64,000 bases of DNA from Theropithecus gelada (lineage: Eukaryota > Chordata > Mammalia > Primates > Cercopithecidae): NCBI RefSeq assembly GCF_003255815.1, contig NC_037672.1:100977794-101041793 (forward strand), read 5' to 3'. Below the pieces are notes generated by a model. That model was not told where the DNA came from. It searched no databases and was given only the letters and a program-made list of their open reading frames with translations. Both the position numbers and the translations under genes were made by a program. Position 1 is the stretch's first letter. Every line of letters starts with the position of its first letter. Of this stretch, positions 11,555 through 22,773 are shown piece by piece.

Positions 11555-14160
11555 TTTATTTATTCAACAAATACTGAGTCTCAGCTATGTAGCATGTGCT
11601 GTCTAAATTCTAGATAAATAAGAGAAACTAAATCTCTGTCCTCATGTCCGTATATGCTTAAAGGTGTGGAAGGAAATAAGTATAGACTATAGTAGATAGC
11701 TATAAATGCTGTAACAGAAAATAAAATAGAATGAGAGGACAGTGAGTGATAGAAGATGTTATTTCAGATCAATTAATGAGGGAAGTTCTTTCTGAGATGC
11801 ACCTTTTGAGTAGAGGTGTAAAGTAGAGAAGCAAGTCATGTGACTATTTGGGATAAAAGTATTCAGAGAAGAAGGCACAGCAGGTCCAAAGACTCAGAGA
11901 TTGAAAAGTGCAAGGGAACCAGAATGGCAGGAGAGGTGTGGACAGGGAGACAGTGGTAGAAAATGAGGTCAGAGAGACAGCCAAGGGTCAACTGATCAAA
12001 GGCTTGTGGGTCAGGATCACAAGACACATACCGCTTAAACTGCCTTGGCCTCTTTTGTTTCTTGTTAACTTTTTAGAAAAGCACATTCTAGTTAAATTCA
12101 AATCTTTCCCTACTCAAAACCTGAACTGCGTTAACTTTAACTTGTAAGAAAATGGAAATATTATTTTTACTAATCTCACTTTAAATTCATAACAAGTCTC
12201 AGGTGAATGGAATGAAGAATTTTGTCGTAGATCTGTAAATATGAGACACATTACAAATCCAGGTAAAGATGTAGAACTAGATAAAATGTAAGGAATGTTG
12301 GGTGGGAAATGTGGGCTGAAGGTAAGAATTAGGGATTCATTAATGTACAAATAGTATGTGAAGGAATAAGCATGGATAGAAAGCAGTCCAAAAACTGAGC
12401 CATTGGGGATATCAACATTTACAGTGTGGACAGAAGGAAAGGATGCAGCAAAGGGAGCAAATAAGGAATGATGGGCGAGGTATGAAGAAAATCAGTGGGT
12501 CTGGGTATTCCAGAAGTCAAATGAAGACTTTTTCAAACAGAGTGGAGTGATTAACAATGCCAAATACTGTTGAGGGTTGAGTAAGAAGAGATTAATTATT
12601 ACGTTCAGCAATGTGAAGGTGTTCAGTGGGGAAAGTCTAATTGGGATAGGTTCAAATAGATATGGGGAGTAAAAAGGTGAAGTTTGCAAATTTGAACAAC
12701 TTTTTAAAGGAGTGTTATAAAAGTAATCAAAAATAGAGTGGTAGTTAGAATATATGGAATCTAGGGAGGTGTTATTTTTAACAGAAAATATTACAGCATG
12801 ATTGTATCAGAATAGTAAAATCCAGTAGAGAGTGAGGGAAAAAACTGATAATGAGAGAAAGGGTATAATTTCAAAAGTAAGTTCTTTGAGTAGGTAAGAG
12901 GAGGTGAAATTCAGCGCCCAAACTGAGAAGTTGGCAGTAGGTAGGATCTCAAATAAGTTACCTTTACAATTGGAGAGAAAAATAGAATACAAATGAGTAC
13001 AATGGGAGTGAGTAAGTAGAAAAGATAATAGAAGTTCATGGAAGTTCTGTTTGGATTGCTTCTCTTTTCTTTATGAAATATGTTGATGAAAAGAGTCAAA
13101 CTCTGTAAAATATTTGAAGAGATTTATTATGAGCCAAATATGAGTGACCAATGGCCAGTGACACAGTCCCAGGAGATCCTGTAAACATATGCCCAATGTG
13201 GTTGGGTTCCAGATTGCTTTCATACATTTTAGGGAGACATAGGACATCAGTTAATACACGTAAGATGTACATTAGTTTGGTCTGGTAATGGGGCACAACT
13301 GGAAACAGGGGCTTCCAGATCATAGGTGGATTCAAAGATTTTCTGATTGGCAATTGGTTGAAAGAGTTATCATCTAAAGAACTGGAATCAGTAGAAAGGA
13401 ATTTTGGGGTTAAGAAAAGGGCTTGCAGAGACCATGGTTTTACCATACAGATGAAGCCTCCAGGTAACAGGCTTCAGAGCCCTTATCAGACCAAAAGAGG
13501 TGCCAGGCTCTTAGTTAATTCTCTCCTGGACCAGGGAAAAGACCTGGAAAGGAATGGGTATTCTCTATATAATATAAATCTTTTTCTCCATAAAAGACAG
13601 TTTTGCAGAGCCATTTCAAAATATCTCAAAGAAACATATTTTAGGGTAAAATGCTTCAATGTCTTTCAGAGCTTTCTATCTGTCATGTAATGTTCTACTA
13701 GATCAGCCTGGAATTTGGTATCTTATTGCTACAGAAAGTCTGTTTTCTTCAGTCTTAATATCTCTGTTTTAATGTTTATGCTGGTCAGCTGTGCCTGAAT
13801 TCCAAAGAAAGGAGGATATAATGACGCATATCCTACCCCTGCTTCTATCATGACCTGAATTAGTTTTCTGGTTAATTTTGGAATGCCCTTGACTGAGGGG
13901 AGCATCCGTCAATTGGTTGGAGGGCTTAGAATTTTATTTTCGGTTTACAAATAAGATAAAAGATGTTAAGTACCTGAGAGAAAGGAGAAAGGAAGGTATG
14001 TTGGAGGTTTGAGCAGAAAGAAGGTATGAATAATCATCTGGCATCATGGGAAAATAAATGAAATAAGGAAATGCAGCATGTTTGCCAGAGTTGTTTTGAC
14101 TTATATTCATAACTTTAAAGTCAGAGTGTGAAAGGATTTGGAAGTGTGCATAATTAAGAC
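11555..14160 (-). mobile_element. Long L2 (LINE-2) copy, interrupted by an LTR
   Basis: The left end is the reverse complement of the L2 3' terminus (TATTCAACAAATACTGAG). The sequence then follows L2 ORF2 in antisense for about 1.7 kb: TCAAATGAAGACTTTTTCAAACA near 12517, GGGATAGGTTCAAATAG near 12643, and TGGAGGTTTGAGCAGAAAGAAGG past the LTR near 14000. The solo LTR at 13081-13949 splits it, and the L2 resumes directly afterwards. No usable frame remains. Confidence 0.75.
13077..13953 (-). mobile_element. Solo LTR, ERV1-like, with 4-bp target duplication AATA
   Basis: An 869-bp block starts TG at 13081 and ends CA at 13949. It is flanked on both sides by AATA (13077-13080 and 13950-13953). 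A 4-bp duplication is typical of gammaretrovirus-like class I (ERV1) elements. It reads as an LTR on the minus strand, starting TGTAAACC. The insertion point lies inside an L2, whose halves continue on either side. No internal retroviral sequence remains, so it is a recombined solo LTR. I cannot name the subfamily with confidence. Confidence 0.75.
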
Positions 14161-15285
14161 ATGAAATAGGAAGAATGATTCAACCAGATACTTGACAGCT
14201 GGTATTTTTTAGAAAAGCAAAATAAACAGTGATCTACAAGTGGTGATATGGAGTAAGAAGGTAATCGACATCACCTCTAGGATCAGAGGCTTATGTGTTT
14301 TAGGAGACAAAATAGTCTACTCATGACAGGGCTGGAGAAGAACAAGTGAGAACATATTTTATAATTAAGATATAAATATCAGGCTATCACAAATGATGAT
14401 ATCCCACATTAGAACAAATTAAAAAATTGTATATGCATATCAAAATTTTTGCTTCATTAACCTAGAGTACAGGTGTCAAATGATAACAAAGTGTTTAGTT
14501 TTATTTTTCATCCTGTCATTCTATCACTGACATTAAGATGGCAGCTTGATTTCCTATAATAGACATTTTTCTATCAAGAGATGAGACAGTGTTTTAATTT
14601 ACTTGATCTTAAGGTTTTCTTATTGAATTCTTCCTCCCATCTCCTGGATGTTGAAATCAATATAATAGAGGTTTATTCAGGTGGCTAAATAGAACTCTCC
14701 AGCGATCGCCTTTTCTTCACCCTAGGAACACCAAATTGAACAACTCAACTGTCTATGCAAGAAAGCACCTTTCTAAGAACCCCAAAATCTACTGTTTCTT
14801 TCATTTTCAATGGTCAGTGTAAGCTTCACAAATGTCAGAAACATATAGGGCATGCTCTTTTCTATAGTCTTTGCATCTTCCAAAATGTTTGACTGATAGG
14901 AATTGCTATTATTTGCTAAATTAATGAATCAAGTTTGTATTATTCCCTATTACTTCATGTTATTTCTTTAATGAGATTGTAAGGTTCTTAAGGAGACGGA
15001 GATGCTTTTATAATGTATATATATGTGTAAAATACATTATATATATGTGACTAAATAAATTAATGAGTTCTGGTGTCACTTTCCATGTCAAGTCATAAAA
15101 ATCTTATCAAACAGAAGCACTAAGAATATTCCACAATTTTTGCTTGTTTTCCTTTAATCTGATATTACTAGTCACCCTTTCCTTTTAGGCATGACATATT
15201 TGTGCATGATGATGATGTTTTAAAAATAACAAAAAAAATAAAATATTTTATTGATCTGCTCTTTCTTTAAGTCATTACTGTAGTT
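14161..15285. other. Intergenic DNA with an AT palindrome
   Basis: Apart from the L1 5' fragment at 14675-14790, nothing was recognised. An imperfect AT-rich inverted repeat (ATAATGTA ... TACATTAT) lies at about 15009-15040. Confidence 0.5.
14675..14790 (+). mobile_element. L1 5'-terminal fragment only
   Basis: The sequence GGCTAAATAGAACTCTCCAG, then AGGAACACCAAATTGAACAA and GCAAGAAAGCACCTTTCTAAG matches the 5' leader of old L1 elements. It is homologous to the leader at 672-735 of this window. Similarity ends after about 115 bp, so only the 5' extremity is present. Confidence 0.6.
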
Positions 15286-16338
15286 TCTCTCCCTCTTCAC
15301 TGACATTTTGAAAGAGCAAACTACATGACTGTCTCTACTGTCTTAACTTCATCCTTCAGTGCATAATAATCCACATCAATACTTACTGTTCTGAAATTGT
15401 TTTTGCTGAAAGCACTAATATCTTCTTAATTGCAAATCCAAAGTCCATTCTCAGTGTTATATATGTTTGCTTTCTCATCAGCCTCTGACACAGTAGAGCA
15501 CTGACTGTAGACTTCTTTCTTTCTAGACCAGGATTTTTCCTGGACCTCATTCGGCTTTAAAAACTTTCAAGCTGTTATTTCATCAAATTCTTCTCTATTT
15601 CTTTTAATTTGCTCATGTAATTCTAGGTGGTTTCCTTGACTAAATTAATCCACTTTCTTTTCAACTACCACCTTGCATTCTGAAGATTTATACCTATCAC
15701 CTCCAGCTCCATATGTCCAAATGTTGCTATTGAATAAGTGCATTAGATACACTACATGAACCTTCAACTTGGCATGTCAGAATGAGAAGTAACTATCACC
15801 ACACAGATATCTATATTGGCTGCTGGAGAGGGTATATATCTAGTTCCCCTATCTAGAAGCCTTCCCTCTCTCACACCCAACAATCAACGTACTGTCAGGC
15901 GATGCTAATTTTACCTATAAATACAGGATTCCTTTTTCCACCTTTACTTCTGTTCTGTTGTCCACATCATTTCTTGCAATAATCTTCTAAATGATCTCCA
16001 TCCCAGTAATTTCTGCCCACTCCAGTTCATCCTTTATTGTATCACCAGAATTACAATGTCAAAACCCAAGACAGAGTTGGTTGCTTCCCTGATTTAAACC
16101 TCTGTTCATCTCCATTATATAAGATATGAACAGAACTGATTCTGGAACACTAAGCCTTTTAATAGCATGTTTTCAAGCTATTCCTTTAGTCCTGTCTCTT
16201 GTTATTCTGGACTGACTTTCCAGTAGAACCCTATACTCCACTTGCATTGAATGTCTATTATATCCCAGACTTAGGCCCTTTTGAGAGTCTGAAATTGTTC
16301 ATGCTTCCTTCTCCCCAAAGTAAGCATGTTATTTTCCT
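15286..16338 (+). mobile_element. L2 (LINE-2), 5' part of a nested pair
   Basis: Plus-strand L2 ORF2, strongly decayed. The RT motif region is recognisable near 15478-15520 (CATCAGCCTCTGACACAGTAGAGCACTGAC, equivalent to the SAAFDTVDH block of the L2 enzyme). It runs to about 16338, where an antisense L2 copy intervenes, and resumes at about 17085. Confidence 0.7.
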
Positions 16339-16339
16339 C

Positions 16340-17078
16340 ATTTATTCATTGGTTGATTCAACACAAATATTATTGAATGACACTATGCAGTTATTATTCC
16401 TCGAAACGAATTTATGACATAGAAGGTGGGGGAAGAAGATATTGAACAATCACTGTAATGAATGCAAAATTTAAAACAGAGATAAGTACTTTGAAAGAAA
16501 ATAATATGACACCATAAGAAAGTCTGTAAAATGTTTTTGATCAATCCTGGGAGGAGGAGATGGTAGTCAGAAAGGATTAAAATAGGAGAAATAAATGGAA
16601 ATTAACTAGGTAAGAAATGGAGGAACGGGCATTCCTGAAAAAGGGAACAGAGGGAAAACTTGTGTGGATGGAACACAGAGATAAAGTGGGGAAGGTGGTG
16701 GGTACTGAAGTTGAACTTGTAGGCATAGGACAGGCATAGATACAGAGTACAGGTCTCCAGGTTAAAAATACTGATATTAATCCTAACATCAGTGGAGGCC
16801 CTCAAAGGGGATTAAGCATGGACAGGGGTACACATTACATAATCGGATTTGACTGTATTCTGGAGAATAGTTTAGAGAGGGATGAATGAATTAATGCACT
16901 GAGAAACAGTAGTGTGCTGTTGCATTGGTCTGGTAGAGAGATAATGGTAACCTGAATGACAGTGGTCAGATTGGAGACGGTGAGAAGTGAAAGATTCCAA
17001 AAACGTGTAGGAGGTAAAAATCAAGGAGACTTCCTGATAGATGGGATATGAAAAATGAGGGAGAAGGAGAAAAATTCC
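16340..17078 (-). mobile_element. L2 (LINE-2) nested inside another L2
   Basis: The left edge is the reverse complement of an L2 3' terminus (TTGATTCAACACAAATATTATTG at 16352-16374, degenerate). The body follows L2 ORF2 in antisense (TCAGATTGGAGACGGTGAGAAGTG near 16968). The plus-strand L2 on both sides appears continuous in consensus coordinates. That makes this an old insertion in opposite orientation rather than an adjacent copy. Confidence 0.65.
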
Positions 17079-17084
17079 TTCTTC

Positions 17085-17395
17085 CTTGTGTATCAAACTA
17101 GTTCTTATCTTTTAAGACTGTTCAGATATCACCTATGCAAGTTAGCATTTTCTAACTATCCCAGTAGCAATAAGAAGGGAGCTCATGTCTTTCAGGTTCC
17201 TTTGGCACAATATTCAGATCTCCGCACTTAAAGTAACTTCCCTGCTAAAATAACTGTCTGCTCAATGGAGAATGGGTTTCATGAAAGCAATGACCATGTT
17301 TCATTCTTTTTTTAAAATATTCCAATATCTGATATCATACCAGCCATATAATAGATGTTCAATGAAATTGTTTATTGACTGGCAGAATAAATTTA
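17085..17395 (+). mobile_element. L2 3' end, continuation of the copy at 15286
   Basis: The sequence follows the L2 3' region: a degenerate CTCAAATGTCACC equivalent (GTTCAGATATCACC at 17120), then CCATATAATAGATGTTCAATGAA near 17343 matching the L2 terminal CACATAGTAGGTGCTCAATAAA. Confidence 0.7.
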
Positions 17396-18088
17396 AATGC
17401 CATAGATAATTAAAGCCAGCATTCATTAAGAATGCACTATTTTCAATAAAATAAAATTTCAACAGAAAGTTAAGAACTAATACAGATACACTTTTTTTGT
17501 AGACATATCAGTGGAGATAGGTTTGCTCCATTCAAGGAACCATTAAATCTGAATTCTTAGAAAAACTATTTTTGTATCATGTGTACTTTTGAAAATTAAG
17601 GAAGAGTCAGTACACTCTATTTAACATTGAAATTGTGAAGAGGCAGAAGGATTCGAAATCATATTAAGAAAAATTTTCACTCACAATTTTTAGTTTTTAT
17701 TCATTATCTCATATTTTTTCCAGTTCTCTTCTAAGAGCTTTTTTGTTAATTGCGCAAATGATATATTAGCAATTATTCTAAAATAAATTAGAACTGTAAC
17801 AGTATTCATTCTACTAAAAATGATACATTTAAAAGTATTTCAGGAAAGCTTTTTGGAATACTATTAAAATATAAAAATGAAATGAATGAATGAAAGAATA
17901 TTTTTAAGAGGCCTAATTTTTCAACAATGCTGCCTACTTCCTACAAGACAGTGCCCTCCTTTCCCAGCCATTCAAATTTTCTCATCCCTCAGAGAATCTC
18001 CAGGGGTGCTGCCTCTAACAGTCTTCACGTTCCTTTCCAAAATCAGGGAAGTGCTGGGATGCGTGTTGTTTTATTGAAATGAAAATTT
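17396..18088. other. Unassigned intergenic DNA
   Basis: Nothing was recognised. Confidence 0.5.
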
Positions 18089-18433
18089 CAGTTATATGTC
18101 ACATAAGGATGTTTCAGCCAATAACAGACCATGTTTACCACAGCAGGTTCATGAGATTATAATACTGTATTTTTACTGAACCTTTTCTGTGTTTAGATAT
18201 GTTTTGTTACACAGATACTACTCTATGTTACAATTTTGCCAATGGTATTCAGGACAGTAACATGCTGTACAGGTTTGTAGCCTAGGAGCAATAAGCTATA
18301 CCGTATAGTCTAGGTGTGTAGTAGGCTATACTATCTAGGTTTGTGTAAGTACACGATGATGTTCACCCAATGATGAAATCACCTAACAACGCATTTCCAG
18401 AATACGTCCTCATTGATAAGCAATACATGACTG
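18089..18433. mobile_element. Tigger-type non-autonomous DNA transposon
   Basis: The element starts CAGTTATATGTC at 18089 and ends ACATGACTG at 18433. The ends are roughly inverted repeats of one another. The interior contains the palindrome-prone TAGGTGTGTAGTAGGCTATAC region typical of this small family. TA follows the right end, in keeping with mariner/Tigger TA targets, but the left TA has decayed. It has no coding capacity. Confidence 0.75.
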
Positions 18434-19300
18434 TATCCAGATACTGGCTGAAACAAATCAGGAATATGAATAGGAATGAAACATTTATGCAATAACTTTT
18501 ATGCTTTCAACTATTTGAAATATAAATGCATATGGGCAAGGCCAAGATTATATCTGGGGAAAAAGGAAGTTGTTAAGTTAGAGATAATGCTTTTACTTTT
18601 CACAAATGATTTAATTTTCATTTTATTATTTTATTTTATTTTTACAATAAAACAAACAATACTATGATGGTTGCATAGTTCAGCAGATTGAACCATGAAG
18701 AAATGTACCATGTGTCTTATGTATCTGGGGTGGCTGCGGTTTGCTGTTAGTAGTTACGCAGTGTACCACCAATCTACCATTAAAATATTCTTTACTGACA
18801 ATTTTGTATTAAAATTATAGAAAAAAAACAAGAATAGCTGAAAGATAAATAAGGAAACTAAAGTTTAAATAAATTCGTTTTTTAGAGGAAAAAATCACCT
18901 ATATAAAATTCACTTGTATAAGTGAGAAGACAGAAAGGCAACTGAATATTTCTCAATAAAATGTGATGCCTGTTTGTCATGAACTGTAAGAGCATAAATA
19001 TGAAAAATCAAAAGGTTGTCTTAATACGTCATAGTTTCTTACAGGAATATTTAGAAAAATAAATATTTTGGAATGTATGCTTGTGGAGTTCAATTTTATT
19101 TTGTAGTATTGTTTAGACTCAGAGTACATAGTATATAAATTTTGATTTCCAAAATGAGTTGCTATAGTAATATGTAAGAATCTTAAAAACAGTCTGTATA
19201 AGAGAAATACATTTGAGTTTTCTTTTAAAACATGTAAGCATTTTAATCAACAATGAATGAGAATTCTGTCACTCTGCCTCTTCATCAGCAATGAGTACCA
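18434..19300. other. Unassigned intergenic DNA
   Basis: Nothing was recognised. The sequence is AT-rich. Confidence 0.5.
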
Positions 19301-19973
19301 CAGTCCCCCATTAAAGTCTTGAGGGATATGTTCCAAGGCCCCCAGTGGATGCTTGCAGCCTCAGATAGTATTGAACCCTTTTTATGTTTTCTCCTATACA
19401 TACATACCTATGACAAAGTTTAATTTATAAATTGGGCACAGTAAGAGATTATAACAATAATACTAAAACAATTATATCAATATACTATAATTGAAGTTTT
19501 GTGACTGCTGTCTCTCAAAATATCTTATTGTGCTGTAGATCTTAGCAAATTCAGCACACAATATTTTTCCTTTGTTATTAAGCCAAGTACTTAATGCTTT
19601 CATTTCAACAAAGCACATTATGGCTTCTCTTTGGCATATCTGAATTGCCAGTATCACTACTTTTGTGCCTTGGGGCCATTATTGAGTCAAATAAGGTTAC
19701 TTGATCACATAAGCACTGTGATACTGTGACAGTCAATCTGAAAATCAAGATGGCAACTAAGTGACTAACAGGCAGATGGTGTACCCAGTGTGGATACAGT
19801 GGACAAAAGGATGATTAAGGTCACAGGAGGGCAGGTGCGAAATTTTATCATGCTACTCAGAATGGGATGCAATTTAAAACTTATAAATAGTTTATTTCGA
19901 GAATTTTTACTTTTAGTATTTTCTGATCTCTGAAACAGTGAAAAGTGAAACCGTGGATAAGGAGGAACTACTG
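19301..19973. mobile_element. Tigger-type DNA transposon (second family)
   Basis: The left end CAGTCCCCCATTAAAG and right end GATAAGGAGGAACTACTG form imperfect terminal inverted repeats of the class CAGTAGTCCCCCCTTATC. TA follows the right end. The body includes ATACATACCTATGACAAAGT near 19398, shared by this Tigger family. The transposase is not preserved. Confidence 0.75.
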
Positions 19974-19975
19974 TA

Positions 19976-20840
19976 TTGTCAATTTTTTCAATCATAGTTA
20001 TTCTTTGAGGTGTGCAGTGGTATCTCATTGTTTTAATTTGGATTTCCTACAGAAAAGTGATAGTGAGCATTTAAAAATCTGCTTATCTATCATATGCCTA
20101 TCTTCTTGATGTCTCTGTTAAAATATTTTGCCTCTTCTTAAATTCAGTTGTTTCCTTATTGTTCAATTTTGTCTCTTTTTTTGTATATTTTGGATATGAG
20201 AGTCATTTGTATATTTTGGATAGATGTCCTTTATTAGATACGTATTTTTAAAATATTTCCTCTCAGTCTGTTGTTTTATTATTCTCCTAAGTGTCTTCTG
20301 CAGAGCAGACTTTTTAAATTTAAAAGTCTAACATCAAGTTTTTCTTTCATGTTTTTGGTGTATGTAAAAACTCATCACCAAGCCTAAGGTCATGTGGGTT
20401 TTCTCTTATGTTTTCCTCTCAAAGCTCTACAGTTTTGCATTTTTTTTTTTTTTTTTTTTTTTTTTGAGACAGAGTCTCGCTCTGCCGCCCAGGCTGGAGT
20501 GCAATGGCCGGATCTCAGCTCACTGCAAGCTCCGCCTCCCGGGTTCACGCCATTCTCCTGCCTCAGCCTCCCGAGCAGCTGGGACTACAGGCGCCCGCCA
20601 CCGCACCCGGCTAGTTTTTTGTATTTTTTAGTAGAGACGGGGTTTCACCGTGTTAGCCGAGATGGTCTCGATCTCCTGACCTCGTGATCCGCCCGCCTCG
20701 GCCTCCCAAAGTGCTGGGATTACAGGCTTGAGCCACCGCGCCCGGCCCAGTTTTGCATTTTATATTTAATTCTGTTATCCATTTTGAGTTACTTTTTGTT
20801 TAAAGTGTAGACTTGTAAGTTTTTTACCTGAGTAACAACA
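19976..20840 (-). mobile_element. Old L1 (L1M) ORF2 fragment, split by an Alu
   Basis: Antisense L1 ORF2 tail: GTGCAGTGGTATCTCATTG near 20013, a degenerate TTATATATTCTGGATATTA equivalent near 20185, and TTATCCATTTTGAGTTACTTT after the Alu near 20776. It is strongly diverged. The Alu at 20441-20747 interrupts it. Confidence 0.7.
20430..20761 (-). mobile_element. AluY-type (Old World monkey) insertion with target duplication
   Basis: A full-length antisense Alu with a T tract of about 25 nt and right end CGCCCGGCC at 20747. The target duplication CAGTTTTGCATTTT is found on both sides (from 20430 and at 20748-20761). The copy is close to consensus and carries the GGCCGGATCTC block. Confidence 0.95.
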
Positions 20841-21271
20841 CAGAATAATAACATTTACTAAGATGGGAAAAAAACGGTTTGTGGATTGGAGGTAGGAATA
20901 CAGTTTAGATATGGACATGTTAATATTTGAAGATCCTACTTGACAAACATATGCTTAAGTAGGAAATTGGATACAAAGAGTTTAATTCTCATATTTCCAC
21001 ATACCAACACTATCAGAAGTCCAGGAGTCTGATTTATAACTTCACCAGCGCCTCGAACTCTCTATTTTCCCACCTCCCTTTCCTTCCCCTACAAGTTTTC
21101 AATCCCCATTTTATGTTTTCAGGAGTTTGTTATTACTTATAATACTCTTCAAAGTATGTGTAGGGTTGGCGTTCATCATGACTAAGTCCTATTTTGGTGC
21201 TTATTCTGTGACAGAGATGCTTTGGCTGATGAAATTTGACCTTGGTGTGTCCTACTCAAAGTATAAAATAA
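20841..21271. other. Unassigned intergenic DNA
   Basis: Nothing was recognised. Confidence 0.5.
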
Positions 21272-21390
21272 GGCTGGACAGTAGTTCACATCTGTAATTC
21301 TAGCACGTTGGGAGGCCGAGGTGGGAGGATTGTTGGATGCCAGGAGTTGGAGGCTGCAGTGAGCTAAAATTGTACCACTGCACTTGCCAG
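21272..21390 (+). mobile_element. Fossil Alu monomer (FRAM-like)
   Basis: A single Alu-like arm: GGCTGGACAGTAGTTCACA, then GGGAGGCCGAGGTGGGAGG. It runs straight into GAGGCTGCAGTGAGCTA and CCACTGCACTTGCCAG, with no second arm and no central A-rich linker. This is the right-arm monomer organisation that predates dimeric Alu. Confidence 0.75.
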
Positions 21391-21439
21391 GTGACTTGGA
21401 ACTAAAATGTGTTCAACTCCAGTGAGACTTGCTGACATA

Positions 21440-21515
21440 AAAAGAGATAATATGCTTCAAGTACCTAGTGCTATGCATGGCACACAGTAGACACTCACTA
21501 AATGACTGGTTATTT
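21440..21515 (+). mobile_element. MIR 3' part
   Basis: The segment ATGCATGGCACACAGTAGAC (21473-21492) then ACTCACTAAATGACTGG matches the MIR 3' end. Confidence 0.6.
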
Positions 21516-22059
21516 CTCTTTCCCCATAGATGGGACACTGTGCACTGAACATCTGAAGACCAGTTGCTCAAGTGAAAAAGAATGACCTGATGTATTTCAG
21601 ATCAACATTATGCATATAATAAAAACTATGAAATGCTAAAAGCTTAGCTGCAAAGATAAAAGGCAAGAAGCTTGTTGGTGAGGTTGTGGTAGCAACTGAA
21701 TATATGAGAATAGATTGGTACAATCACTGGATTCCTATAACTCAATTAAGAGTTGGAAGTAAAGTGTAATTCTGATGCTGTTCATGTTTTAAAGTAGAAG
21801 GATAATATGTTAAATTAATAAATTAATAATAGATATTGGTATACTTATAGAAATGGATTGTCACAGTGTCTATCTCTGAGGGATTAATTGGAACAAAAAG
21901 GTATTTCATGAATTACGTAGCTCCAGAGATATCTATTGGTAAAAAAGATTGAAAATGAAAACATAAATTTCTATTTACTACACAGTGAGATAAATGTTTT
22001 ATGTTAAGAGCTCATCTCATGCATCCCTGTGACATCATTTTTCTTCAGTATCTGCCACT
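21516..22059. other. Unassigned intergenic DNA
   Basis: Nothing was recognised. Confidence 0.5.
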
Positions 22060-22385
22060 CTCAGTTTTATTTCCAGCTGGAATCTCTTTTCTGAGTTCCA
22101 CAACTAAATAACTGTACCAACTAGACATCTCTTTTTGAATTATTCACAGGCATATAAGACTGAATCTTAAATTCAGTCTGTGTAAAACTGAACTGGTGAA
22201 ATTGCTCTTTAGACCTGCTCCTCTAGTGTTTCCCATCTTAACAAATTGCACAATCATTTCCATGCAATTGCTCCAGCTGGGAACATACAAGATATCACTG
22301 ACTTTTCCCTCTTTTTTATTTCGATCAGTTACTTCAAATTCTTATTATGGTCTCCAAGGCTCTGCATAAAATTCCTCACTTTTAC
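22060..22385 (+). mobile_element. L2 (LINE-2) ORF2 fragment
   Basis: Decayed L2 in sense orientation: AACTAGACATCTCTTTTTG near 22118 corresponds to the L2 CCACTTGGATGT region, and AAAACTGAACTGGTGAAATT near 22184 to its CCAAAACTGAACTCCTGAT region. Short and old. Confidence 0.6.
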
Positions 22386-22773
22386 GATTACAGTAGACTG
22401 AACCATTATAACAAAGAAATCTCCCAAAAAGTAAGGGTGTTCAAATAGTAGAAAATTATTTCTTTATATTATAAAAGTTTAGGGTAGATGTTTCAGATAA
22501 ACAAGTACTTGGCTCCACACTGGGACACAAACTGATGAGATCTGCAATCCTAATACTTAGTTTCCAAGGTCATTCTGAGCATGGCCCAACAATCATCCTG
22601 AAAGAGAAAGAGCATAAATAAGCACGCATGGATATGCTTCATGAGTGAAGCAAGGAAGTGGAACATATTTCTATTCTTACTACAATGGAAAGAACTTAGT
22701 TACAAGGCACACTTCATTGCAAGGAAGGCTGGGAAATGTAATGCATTTGGACAGCCATATTTCCAGCAACTAT
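22386..22773. other. Unassigned intergenic DNA
   Basis: Nothing was recognised up to the LTR12 boundary. Confidence 0.5.

Noticed and set aside
20392..20687. Frames of 79-97 codons with ETESRSAAQAGVQW-type sequence
   Set aside because: These are the well-known translations of antisense Alu, not a gene.
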